Assembly (NCBI GenBank): GCA_029298735.1
Contig: JANSLP010000087.1
Coordinates: 46,864-110,863 of the forward strand
DNA from: Ophiostoma sp. CBS 140.51
Lineage: Eukaryota; Ascomycota; Sordariomycetes; Ophiostomatales; Ophiostomataceae
DNA: 64,000 nucleotides
Direction of reading: 5' to 3'
Under the pieces are notes generated by a model that saw only the letters and a list, made by a program, of their open reading frames with translations, searched no databases and was not told the origin of the DNA. Made by a program: the position numbers and the translations under genes. This document shows, in pieces, positions 1-10,098 of this stretch; the stretch's first letter is position 1; each line of letters begins with the position of its first letter.

Positions 1-2253
1 GTCTATCGCCTATGGCGCTTCATTGCTCAGAACGCATGATGTTTGGGCACATCATCCTCTTGTTATTTCCCTTATTCTTCCGATTTACTGGACACGGCAT
101 CCCAGATGCGCGATATACTTCCTGGTGAACCAGAACCAGCAGTATGAGATCAATGTTCTTTGTAAAGAGTAAAACAGAAAAGAGCACAGGTCGAGGATCG
201 CTGGGTAGATGGACAAAACAGAGCATCGCCATCACATCCGCGCATCAACAATCAACACAGCCAGCCGATCGCAGTGAACATTGAACGCCGTGGTCCAGCT
301 CGAGTTCACGGCATAGACGCCGACATCCAGTGGGCTTGTTTTTTCTGTCTGACTTGTGATGTTGGCATGTCTCGTAATCTTTATTTCCTTCTTCGTCTTT
401 CTTTTTTCTTTCTTTCTTTCTTTTTTCACCTTCATTCAATTGTCTTCCATAGCCTGCTTCACTTCTCTCGTACTCGTAATTCGTCCTCTTCCTTTCCCTC
501 TCACTGTCCTCCCCATCTCCCTTCCACTCCTGAGCGCTTACTTGTGTCCACAAACTCTGGTCGAACATGTCTCATCGACGCTCAGGGTGCGAAACCCAAC
601 ACGCCTGAGGCCCTGGTTCCAGGCCCCTGGTCGTGCCACTGTGCGGCCCAGCCCACTCGCGTGTCAACATTGTCAACATGACCCTAAAAGAGCCCTAAAA
701 TTTCTCTAAATCCCTCCAAAAGGCCACTAACTGCGCGCTCAGCACTCTAAAGACCCGCTGTAAGCTGCCCTGACAGGTGCGCGGTGCACCTGGTAGCTCC
801 TTCCCCTGATCTGCGCCAGAATTACACACATTGACCAATCGCAGTGCCCCAAAGTTTAAACTAGTGGGGCGGTCCCAGCACTTTGCCTCGTCTGCCTCGT
901 GAAGAGTCCCAAGTGCCCGGTGCAGACACCCCTGCACCTTCCCCGTCAACCTCTAACAGTTCGAGCCGCATCGACGTCAAGCGAAAACAATGCGCCCCCA
1001 AAAATTCAGGGGTCTTCTGTCTCTCTTCTCCATTCTATTCAACGCTCCCACTCTGCACACCACGACTCTCCATCTCCAGCATCCCGGAACGTGGTGCTCG
1101 CCTGCAAATACGGCAAAAATGACGACCCTCACTCGATGGACAGGGCCGTTCGGGCGATGTACCTAGCAACGATTCTAACGAGCTATGCTGACCAGGTTGA
1201 GAGTCAGCCATTGTTTGTAGCCCTGATCTCAGCGAGCCGTCCTGCCGTCTTTTGGCCTCTTCCAGCTTGTCCTGCGCCTCATGATCGCCATAGCAGGTGA
1301 ATCTTTTGTTCTGTTCGCAGGCTCGCCATGTTCGCGTACCTGGAACTGGTTCACACCGTCATTGCTCTCAGTCTGTCTGTCGTCCCAAGATCGGAGCATT
1401 GCCCCTTTTTGCCTTTATCAACCCTGTGCAGCTCTTTTGCCCTTGTTGATGCACGGCCTCCTGGTTCCGTCTCTGCTTCTTTGCTAGTTTTCATCTTGTC
1501 TCTTCGCTGGGGGTTGTCGTCTCTTCGTCTCTCTGCCTGACTCTGCATACGTCGTCAGGTCGTCACTGACACACTTTGTGTCCTACAGGATTGCAGGATC
1601 TCAAAGAAGAACACTCGCATGGCGAAAATCATTGCCCCAGCCCCGAAGGGCCGGCTGCCTGTCTCTCTGTCTTTGATTTCCGAGTCCCCCTTCCCACGAC
1701 TACAACCCTACCACATTCTTCCTCCCATCCTCCTCCTCCTCCACATATCTTGCCGTCCCAACCGTGAAGTGAGCCTCCTGCCCCTGGCCTGACCTCAGAA
1801 TCGCAAAGATTCAGAAACTCAGAAACTCGCTGTGCTCCATACTCCGTACAGCCTCCTGTGCCTTTCTTTCCCCTTCACTAGTGTGGTTTGGTTTGTGGCT
1901 TTGGGTTTTGACCGTTCTCCTGGGACGCCCCTGCACGATCCTGCTGGTAGGCCAGCATCATCCCTTCTCTTGTCTGCGGTTGTCTCTTCTTGTCTCTGAT
2001 TGCGGACTGGTGTAGTGGAGAGTCTCCAAAAGCCAACTGGCCGCGGACACAGCCGACCCTCACCCTCACCACTTACACCCCGGTCATCCACTTACACTCA
2101 CAATGGCCTACGATATGGCCCATGATGCTCCGCTTTGGCGCCAAGCTCCGGCCCACGCACAGCCAAGCCTGCACCAGGCCTGCAACCCCTTCCCCCTCGA
2201 CAAGCTTGTCAAACCTTGTTGTGCCTGGCATCGTCTCGTCGTCGTCCCTGGGA
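1..2253. other. Gene-free stretch upstream of the first gene
   Basis: I see no convincing coding sequence on either strand: the open frames are short, lack recognisable domains and overlap low-complexity DNA. It holds pyrimidine-rich patches (about 384-433 and 1687-1765) and a CCCTCACC direct duplication near 2058. It is probably promoter and untranslated sequence of the gene starting at 2824, plus the flank of something outside the window. Confidence 0.5.
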
Positions 2254-2823
2254 TATAAAGAGAAAGGCTTGGCTCTCCTGATTTTTTTCTGTCTTCTCCT
2301 CTCCTTCTTCTTCTCCATCGAGAATCAACTTGCATCGCACTTTTCCATTCTTTTTTGTTCGCCTTCGTCTTTCTTTTCTTTCCAAAAACTTTCGCTTCTT
2401 GTTTATTCTGAACTGCAGGACTGTGTTCCATTCTACCACTCTTTTTTAACCAAACAACCAAACTCGGAAAAAAAGGCTTGCCTTTCCAGCATCACCTCTT
2501 TTCTTCGTGTTTACTTTTTATCAACAATCTCTTCTTTTTACTTGCTAGTCAAGCAGTCATCCGACATTCCTTTTTTTTTCACTTTTACTTTTTTCGCTTT
2601 CTTCATTTTCCCTCGGTCCGGTACCACCTTTTTTCTCTCGTCACTTTGCTTCTCACATCTACTTCCCTTTTTTCCCCAATCTATCCCGCCCTATCCTTGA
2701 TCCTCAGCTGTCCGATCCGTCGATCACCAACCACAACATCCGACATAAACACAACCAACCAGGAAAAAAAAATCCTTCAGTCTCTACCTTTTTTACTTTT
2801 ACACCCTCAAACCAGCCTTCAAG
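2254..2823 (+). promoter_or_regulatory. TATA-like box and long pyrimidine-rich leader of the secreted-protein gene
   Basis: A TATAAA sequence lies at 2254-2259. It is followed by about 560 nt strongly enriched in C and T that contain no ATG in any frame before the start codon at 2824. Long CT-rich, AUG-free leaders are typical of strongly expressed genes in filamentous fungi. The assignment as core promoter plus 5' untranslated region is inference from position and composition. Confidence 0.5.
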
Positions 2824-4141
2824 ATGATGTTCAAGACTGCTCTCGTCGCTCTCGGCAGCATTGCCGCCCTCACCGAGGCTTCCGCCATTAAGCGCACGCC
2901 CACCGAGCTTGACCCTAAGGTCGACAAGCGCGCCAGCAACACCTGTCTGAACTCCAACGCCGTCCAGACCGGCAGTGCCGTCACTGGCCAGGTCAACGAT
3001 GTTCCCGCCGATGGCCAGAGCAACTCCGAGACCGATACTGCCAACTTTATCAACTTCTGTTCCGGCAACACCCTGACCAACGGTCTGCAGATCAAGACGG
3101 GTTCTTGCAACGGTATTGGTAAGTACCACCTTTCTTCACTCTATTTTCCGTCTCCTCCCTTCACCTCCTAACAAATCAGTCATGGGCAAGATCCCCGCCA
3201 CCACCAACATGGTCTCTACCGTCATCACCAACCCCAAGCTGAACGACAACCTGGACGAGCTGACTACCTTCAACGTCACCCTGAACGTCGCCAACCTTGA
3301 CCTCGGTACCTTCACCAACGCTACCAGCACCTACTACTCGGCGCCCCAGGACCTGCAGAACGATGGCAACATCATTGGCCACACCCACGTCACCATCCAA
3401 GACGTCGGCAGCTCGTTCCAGTTCACCACCCCTCTGGATGCCACAAAATTCGTCTTTTTCAAGGGTATCAACGACGCCGGCAACGGCCAGGGCACTGTCA
3501 CCACTGCTGTTACTGGCGGCCTGCCTGCCGGCAACTACCGTGTCTGCTCCATGTCTTCGTCCGCCAACCACCAGCCTGTGCTGATGCCTGTCGCCCAGCG
3601 CGGTGCCCAGGACGACTGCCGCTATTTCACTGTTGGCGGCAACGGCAACACTGGCAGCACCACGACCAACAACGCTGGCACAGGCAACACGGGCAGCACC
3701 ACGACCAACAACGCTGGCACAGGCAACAACGGCAGCACGGGCAGCACCACGACCGCCGCCGCCAGCGCCGCCACCACTTCCAAGTCGGGTAAGAAGAAGA
3801 AGCAGTCCTGCTCTGGATCCTCCAAGTCGAGCTCGGCCTCTGCTAACGCCGCCACCGCTGTAGCCAACAACAGCGCCACTTCGGGTTCGTCCACGTCGAC
3901 CTCCACGGGCTCGTCCTCGGGCGCCATTGGCGGTATCGCGGCCCCCGCCGTCACCAACTCAGGCAACTCAGACCGCCCCTTTGAAGTCAACGGCGACACT
4001 TTCGTCAACCAGTCGGCCGCCATCCAGCGCGCCTGCTCCATCCAGAACAACCTGTGCGCAAACGCCGTCAACTCGGGCAAGGCCTCGGGCTTCACTGTTG
4101 GCGACTGCAATACCCAGGAGGAGACGTGCAACGCGCAGTAG
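2824..4141 (+). CDS. Secreted Cys/Asn/Ser/Thr-rich wall-type protein (family often mislabelled 'ribosomal protein s17')
   Basis: The spliced model is 2824-3118 joined to 3180-4141 and gives 418 aa. The 61-bp intron has a GTAAGT donor, a CTAAC branch site and a CAG acceptor. Residues 1-21 form a hydrophobic signal peptide, followed by a Kex2-like KR at residues 35-36. A conserved N-terminal domain starts around ASNTC. The middle is a low-complexity Gly/Ser/Thr/Asn linker with a 13-residue tandem repeat and an unusual KKKK patch. The C-terminal domain starts near RPFEVNGDTF and has four cysteines spaced C-x6-C-x16-C-x6-C. The overall pattern matches a secreted fungal family that many annotations call ribosomal protein s17, for no evident reason. 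An extracellular or wall location is inferred from the signal peptide and linker; no catalytic motif is visible and the function is unknown. Confidence 0.85.
3644..3736 (+). repeat. 39-bp in-frame tandem repeat encoding GNTGSTTTNNAGT
   Basis: Two near-identical 39-bp units lie at 3644-3682 and 3683-3721, followed by a partial third unit. They lie inside the low-complexity linker of the secreted protein. Copy number is likely to vary between strains, as is common for linkers in fungal wall proteins. Confidence 0.85.
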
Positions 4142-5868
4142 GGAGTTTCTTGACAACAAAGGTGGCGACGTTGACGTGAGTGTGTGAGGGTTACCTCTTT
4201 TTGCAAAAGAGAGACAACGCTCCACAAGTGTACTAGTACTACTATGACGACTGTTTTTTCAAGATTTTTTTTCTGTATCTATTTTCCTTATTGTGTTTAT
4301 GTCATGGTTTACACACACATTTTTTTCTTCTCACTTTTTACCCGATGATGAAATGTGTGTGTACCAGTTGGTTTTTCTTTTTCTCAATTTCCTGTCTCAC
4401 TTCACTTCTTTTTATCAACGGCGGTGTCCTGAACCGGTTCCGCCGTCCTTTTTTTACAACCAACCTTTTTTTCACTGAGAAAATCCTTACAAAAAAAAAA
4501 GAGAATATCCTGAGGTGAAAGGACATTTGGGGAAAGGGATATTTGTCGGCGAGGGTTTCGGATAGGATCCAGGGATATCATATCGAAAATGAGGGCAGCA
4601 ATTGACTTGCAAAGAGTTTTCTGAGGAGAAAGGTCGCTCTTGAAAGAATAGAGCGCAAAAACGAAGAAATCATAGAAAGTCAAAAGTTTTTCCCGTAAAA
4701 AAACAACTTCAATCATAAATTAAAAACCTTTGTGCCTTAACTAGTCTGTGATCCGACTTGTCTGTAACAGTGACCCGAACCCGACGCGACTGTGGACTGT
4801 ACCAGCCTATGCAAGAGGCCTGTCGTGAAATTGCAGTCGAGCCGAGAGTACAGAAAGTAAGAGCTACAAAGGATAACAGTAACGGTTACAGTTGTTGTTG
4901 TACACCCATTTGTACCCTCTGTCATCTTTTTCGGCTGCAAAAGGAGTTCGGACAGGCTCGATCATGTTGTACAAGAAAGGGGCACAGTAAAATATATGTA
5001 ACGGCTGCCGACGCTCGATGCGAAGGCGTTACAGAGTAGAGCCCAGATAAAATAATATAAAATGCATCGTACACCAAAAAGAGATAAATTACGGGAGACG
5101 GCCGACGAGAGACGGCCGGCGGCAGACGTGACAAGATTTGATATCCGGGAGCTTGCTTCATACTTTTTTTTTCTCTTCGGTACATTCTTCTTTGGCTGAG
5201 TGTCTCTCTCCGTTTGCTTCTTCAACATCAAACTCACCGCCGGCAGTGCAGCCATGGTTGGAGAAGGCAGATGCAAAGATAGCAACGGCCATAATGGGCG
5301 ATATTTGAGGATCTGCCAATACACTCACATGCCTTCCGACGCTCCTCGTCGGGCAAACAAGAAAGTGAATCCGCTGGACAAAGGATGTAAAGGCGAGATC
5401 CGTAAAGGGTAAAAGAAGAAAAATATTAAAACCAAAATAAAAAAGGCCGAAACAGACTGAGACTGTTTTTCCCCCTATGTTTGCAAAAGAGAGTAAACAT
5501 AAACGGCGGGCCCTTGTCTCGGCATCGGAGAGTTTTGCTTGGGTGTTCGTCGATGGGCGAGACATCTCCATGGACTCTCTTGGACTCTCTTGGACCAACT
5601 TGAGCCATCTCGACCCATATCCTGTGCTGAATGTCTCATTTCATCTCTTTCGTCAACGGCAAACTTTTCTGTCTCCTTTCTCTATCCCAAGATGAGTTGA
5701 AAGGGTTAGTGTGCTCTTTGTACTCTGTGTGTTGCCCTGTACGGGGTATCTCTTGTATCTCTCGGAGAATACCTGTTTTGAATAGGATGATACAAAAAAT
5801 TATGAAGAAAGCAAGACAAGAGAGAACAAGATTTTTTCAAATAGATTGTCTTGTCAGATGAGAAAGAG
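4142..5868. other. Intergenic region between the two secreted-protein genes
   Basis: The first 400 bp are T-rich and look like the 3' untranslated region of the upstream gene. A GAGACGGCCG sequence is duplicated at 5095-5104 and 5109-5118, and TGGACTCTCT is duplicated near 5573-5592. I see no coding sequence supported by splicing signals or domain content. Confidence 0.5.
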
Positions 5869-5876
5869 TATATATG
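5869..5876 (+). promoter_or_regulatory. TATA-like box of the Ser-rich protein gene
   Basis: TATATATGG lies about 165 bp upstream of the chosen start codon at 6039 and precedes a CT-rich segment. An in-frame ATG inside this motif (5874) is less likely to be used, because it would sit at or upstream of the transcription start and would add 55 residues in front of a clean signal peptide. Confidence 0.45.
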
Positions 5877-6038
5877 GCGAAGGCTTCATCTCTCTCTGAT
5901 TCTTCCAAACATCAGACCAGACCAAGGCAGCTTCTTCGGCCATCTATCAACTGTCTCCTTATCGCCAGCTCCTCATACTCTCGTTCTATATTGTCCTTCG
6001 TTCATTTTATTTTTGTGCCCTTCTTCTCAACCACTATC

Positions 6039-8011
6039 ATGAAGTTCCAGTGGCTGGCTACCGGCGCTGCCTTAGCCCTTGCTGCCCTGCCTGCGGCTGC
6101 TTCGTCCGCTCGCCGTGCACTCTCGCTCTTTGGCAATGATGGCAACAATGCCGTCCAGGACACCAAGCTCCGGAAGAACAACAACCACGTCAAAAAGGAC
6201 TACCGCTTGTCGGTTCCACCGGCCGAGACCGAGACGGGTGTGGGCCCCGTGACTGAAGAAGTGACTGTGACGACAACGACGACCGTTACCGGTGAGCCGA
6301 GCTCGTTTACGTCTTCGTCTTCTTCGTCATCGTCTTCCTCAACCTCGAGCTGGAGCTGGAGCGATTTTGGCGGCCCCGCTTCGTCCAGCTTGAGTGCCTC
6401 GTCGTCCACAACGTCTGCGGATGCCGTCAGTGGGACATCTAGTGAGTGCCTTTCTTTTCCTATTATTTTATGACCTCTGCTGACAACACAGCCACCCCCA
6501 TCTTTGGCTATAGCACCGACGAGATCATTCCGCCGTCGACGTCGACGACGCCGGTGATCTGGTCCTACCAGCCGGGCCCTACACCCAACACGACTGCGAT
6601 TGTTGCCCACACGGCGACGATTGGTCTGTCGTCTATTTCTGCGTCGTCTGCTTCGTCTGCCTCTTCTGTTTCGTCTGTCTCGTCGGACTTATCCTCATCC
6701 CAGTCTGAGACGACGGTGACCGAGTTTACGACCATTACGACCGTCACGCTTTTGACAACTGTATCGACTCTGACTACTGTGAGCCCGTCGTCGTCGGCCT
6801 CGTCTGCGACTTCGTCGTCCTCCTACATCTTGTTCTCGTCTTTGCCGTCTACGTTCATCACTCTCTCGTCCTCTGCACTAGCCAACTCATCGATGTCGCC
6901 GTCATCTTCCTCCACTTCTACGTCGACGGCTCTTGCTCTCTCCGGCACGCTGTCGAGCACTTCCATTGACACTTGCTACGAGGGCACTCCTACGGCCTCT
7001 TCTGCACCGTCCAGCAGTGCCTGGTCGTCGACGTACTATTCGCCCGCACCCAGTGGCTCCTCGCCGGGCATTGCCTTTTCTTCCTCGTCGGCTCCTCGTT
7101 GGCCCAACACGACAAGAAGTTCAACGTCGTCCTCCATTAACCTGTCGGATGCCACGTTGACATCTAGCATCACCACATCGTCGTCGTCGTCGGAAGCTGC
7201 TTCCAGTGGTGCTATCCAACCCTTCTTTAACGTGACGTCGTCGGCTTCCCCGTCCATTCCGTTGTCGACTGGAGTTTCGTCCTCGTTTGGCAACAGCTCC
7301 GTGGTTCCGTCTAGCTCCTCTTTGAGCAGCCCTTCTGTGTCGCTCTCGTCATTTGTGTCCCTGTCGTCGCCTCCAGCCTCGTTGACACCATCGGCTTCGC
7401 TGTCTGTGCCATCGTCCATCCCTTCGTCCGTCCCACCGTTTATTCCGTCTTCTGGATTCTTGTCGTCGCTTCTCTCGTCGGCTGCTCCGTCTGGTTCGCC
7501 GTCTGTCTCGGCCTCGGTCTCTGCCCCGTCGTTTTCGCCCACGCCGTCGTTGAACACATCCATTATTCCTACGTCTTCCGTCGTACCGTCGTCTGTGATT
7601 CCCTCGTTCAACGTTTCGTCGTCGTTTATCCCACCTTCGATCGTTCCCACTCTGAACTTGTCGTCCACCCTTCCGTCGTCGGTGACGCACTTGCCTCCAC
7701 TTTCGTCGGTTGTGCCACCACTGCCCTCGTCTCTTTTGTCTCTATCTACCTTACTGCCTTCTCTGCCATCCTCGGTGCCGTCTTCTGTCCCCACTCCTTC
7801 TATTTCCTCGCTGCCTCCCCCTCCTCCACCATCCTCTTCTGGGCCAGCACCGTCGTCTCCCACCGCGTCCGCTTCATCGACCTCAACTACTTGGACACAC
7901 TCCCAGTTCAACGCTGATGGCGAGCGTCCTGCCACTGCTCTGCCGACAAGCGATGCCTTCACACCCGAGCCGCTGCCCACCAAGACTGGCGGTGGTCTCT
8001 TCTGGTGGTAG
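6039..8011 (+). CDS. Extremely Ser-rich secreted mucin-like protein
   Basis: The spliced model is 6039-6441 joined to 6492-8011 and gives 640 aa. The 50-bp intron has a GTGAGT donor, a CTGAC branch site and a CAG acceptor, and the frame is kept across it. The start at 6039 gives a typical signal peptide (MKFQWLATGAALALAALPAA). After about 80 mixed residues the protein is almost entirely Ser, Thr, Pro and Val, with runs of Ser encoded by TCG/TCC/TCT. This composition implies heavy O-mannosylation and a cell-wall or extracellular role. The C-terminus ends in GGGLFWW and shows no GPI-anchor signal. I recognise no domain. The TCG-rich coding strand creates a long artefactual open frame on the opposite strand. 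Confidence 0.8.
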
Positions 8012-8468
8012 ATTTGTGTCAGGCAAAGCAGCTTTGATATGTTCTAGTGAAGGATGGCACTTTCTTGGAAAAGAGGAGTTAAGATTTTTGCCACTGAATA
8101 TGTGCGGCTAAGTAGAGTGGTGATGAGTTGGTTGTTGGTTGTTGGGTGATGATCACGCGGGAGGGCAAAAAAGCTGTACTGTGGGGAATGATAATAGTTT
8201 CCATTGTTTAACATGTTTCCTTATCTTTGTTTTTAAAAAAAAAATTAATAATAAAGGTGCATTTTCTCTTATCTGATATGGCTTTGCGTCTCTAAATTTT
8301 CTGTCATATTCTTCGTGAAATAATTATTCCCAACAGTCGCCGGTACGTAGTCTAACGTAACCAGCCACGCACTGTATCGTGTATTGCCTACAATCTCGTT
8401 CCGCCCACTTCGGCATGCGTCGGTGGCTTCTTTGATGCCTCTCTCGGAACAATTCCGCCTCCGTCTCG

Positions 8469-9109
8469 TCAACTACCGTCTTGTCCGTCTCGGACAATTG
8501 GTGGTACCGTCTTCGTCTTTGCTGTAGCTGGTGCACCTGCTGTCGGGTCGCGGTTCGCCCGCCATACACTCTCTCCTTCTGCTGGGCCGTCATCGTTCAC
8601 CTTTACCTCCCCCACAAATACCTCCTCTTTCCACACTTCAACGCGCTCCTTGGCCCTCTCAAGACATGCCTCGCCTGCTCGCCAAGCTGCCTGCCGGTGC
8701 GCCGCCGACACAGCAATCAATATGCTGTCCTCGCCAATCGGTACAGGACCAAGTCTGTGCACCACAGCGATGCCAATCAGGCTGTGCTCTGCAAAGATAT
8801 CGCGGGCGATAGAGAGCATCGTGCGCAGCGCCAGTGGGCGGTACGCGGCGTAGCGAAGTGTCGCTACGGCGCGGTCGCCAAAGCTGTCGCGAGTGGAGCC
8901 TGCAGGTCAGCGATAAGTGACAAAGGTGTAAAAGATAAGGGTACAGAGGACTCACCTGCAAAGAGGACATTGGCGCCCGCTTTGGGGCTGCGGACGCGCT
9001 GGAGGACAGAGTTGACATCGAGGGGAGCTTCTGTGAGGGCGACGAAGCAGCCGTCGGCTGTGAGGCTGTCTAGGCCCGAGAAGACGTCCTGGGCAGGCTC
9101 TTGTGTCAT
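8469..9109 (-). CDS. cnxH: Molybdopterin synthase catalytic (large) subunit, MoaE/MOCS2B/CnxH
   Basis: The spliced model on the - strand is 9109-8956 joined to 8899-8469 and gives 194 aa. The 56-bp intron has a GTGAGT donor, a GCTGAC branch site and a CAG acceptor. The enzyme inserts two sulfurs into precursor Z (cPMP) to form molybdopterin, working as a heterotetramer with a MoaD-type small subunit in the cytosol. The family signature is clear across the splice junction: G-STRDSFGDRAV, then LRYAAYRPLAL, HRLGPVPIGE, VSAAHRQAAWRA and EVWKEE. The basic residues of the AAHR and WKEE segments line the active site in the family. The C-terminal tail beyond WRANRD is longer than in bacterial MoaE. 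I see no small-subunit gene nearby. Fungi need the cofactor for nitrate reductase and xanthine dehydrogenase. Confidence 0.93.
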
Positions 9110-9329
9110 AATCGACAAGTGTTTACTGTCTGTACAGCAATAATGCGGTGAAGTGGCTGGAAACGGTGGTGAACTTGATAAAGGTATGCTCCTGGATGAA
9201 GTGACGTTTGTATGTGTTTGATGACTGTAGTTGGATGTGACTTTCGGCATTAAGCGCACCTGCCGGTCAAGTAGTGATGTCTCGCCCGCCGCCCGCCGAC
9301 CCTCTGTGAAATGCCCTGAAGGCCCCCTA

Positions 9330-9354
9330 TTCTAGAAGGCTTCGAGAAGGTTTC
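9330..9354. promoter_or_regulatory. Heat-shock-element-like array of TTC/GAA triplets
   Basis: Five alternating triplets occur in 25 bp: TTC-2-GAA-3-TTC-2-GAA-3-TTC (numbers are spacer lengths). Canonical elements keep 2-bp spacers throughout, so this is an imperfect or gapped array. It lies 220 bp upstream of the molybdopterin synthase start and about 740 bp upstream of the decayed gene. The function is inference from motif shape. Confidence 0.35.
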
Positions 9355-9412
9355 TACGCTGCAAGAAAGTATAGTCTCCACTTTTATTTCCGGCTCCTTC
9401 CCTCAGATTTCA

Positions 9413-9825
9413 GCCTTTCCAGTGTTGACTTGACTTCCGTTTTGGGTAGTCCGATGTAAGTCTATCTTCAATCCTCCAATGTAGGATTTGATTCCATCGA
9501 AGAATGATATCTCTCTTCAATATATCCATCTTCAGAGCACATATTTTCCCATTACTATCATCATTGTCGTAGAGTGTTTTATCAATATAGGTTTTGTCCT
9601 TCCTGTTCACAGTTAAAAGGAAGGGAAGGAGCGAACGTGGTGACTCCTTCTTCTTCACCAAGTTCAGCAAGTCGCTCCTGCCATTCGTAAATGTCCTCTC
9701 TCAGCCATATTCTTTCCCTTGATACATCAAACCTTATCTCGCCAGGAAGGTCCACGGAATTTATTCCTGCCCCCTGCACATAAGCACCCAGGTCACAACT
9801 CTGCCGACAACAGCCGTCCTACATA
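9413..9825 (-). pseudogene. Coding-like relic on the minus strand, frame-broken
   Basis: Two overlapping open frames on the - strand read as protein. The first contains VDLPGEIRFDVSRERIWL and REDIYEWQERLAEL. The second contains RSLLPFLLTVNRKDKTY and RDIILRWNQILHW and stops at 9413. They are offset by one base and would join around 9660-9680, near a GAA-rich stretch. There is no ATG start and no splice pair that joins them cleanly. Codon use is more AT-rich than in the neighbours. The first part faintly resembles the strand-rich core of fungal 2EXR proteins, but that is a weak impression. It is most likely a gene fragment rather than an active gene. Confidence 0.35.
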
Positions 9826-10098
9826 ATCTAGTATGTTTTTTTTTTGCCATCAACCAGCTTGTGACCGTAAAGCCATAAGAATCTCTATAAGTTCTGGTTC
9901 GCTTGCCTTCTATCTTCTATCTTCTTCTCTCCTCTCCATCTTCCATCATCAATTCTTTTTCGACAACTTGTTACCAAAACCCTGCAAACGCACCCAGATA
10001 TCATATTCTTGACCACAAACTTCACCTCAGACAACAGCTTTAACTACTCTTTTCACCTTTTCCCACTCTTTCTTCCAAATTTTCCCTCTTTCTTCAAG

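Noticed and set aside
7036..7983. 315-codon Asp/Glu/Gly-rich open frame on the minus strand
   Set aside because: It is the antisense of the Ser-rich gene; TCG codons read backwards give CGA/GAC and few stops.
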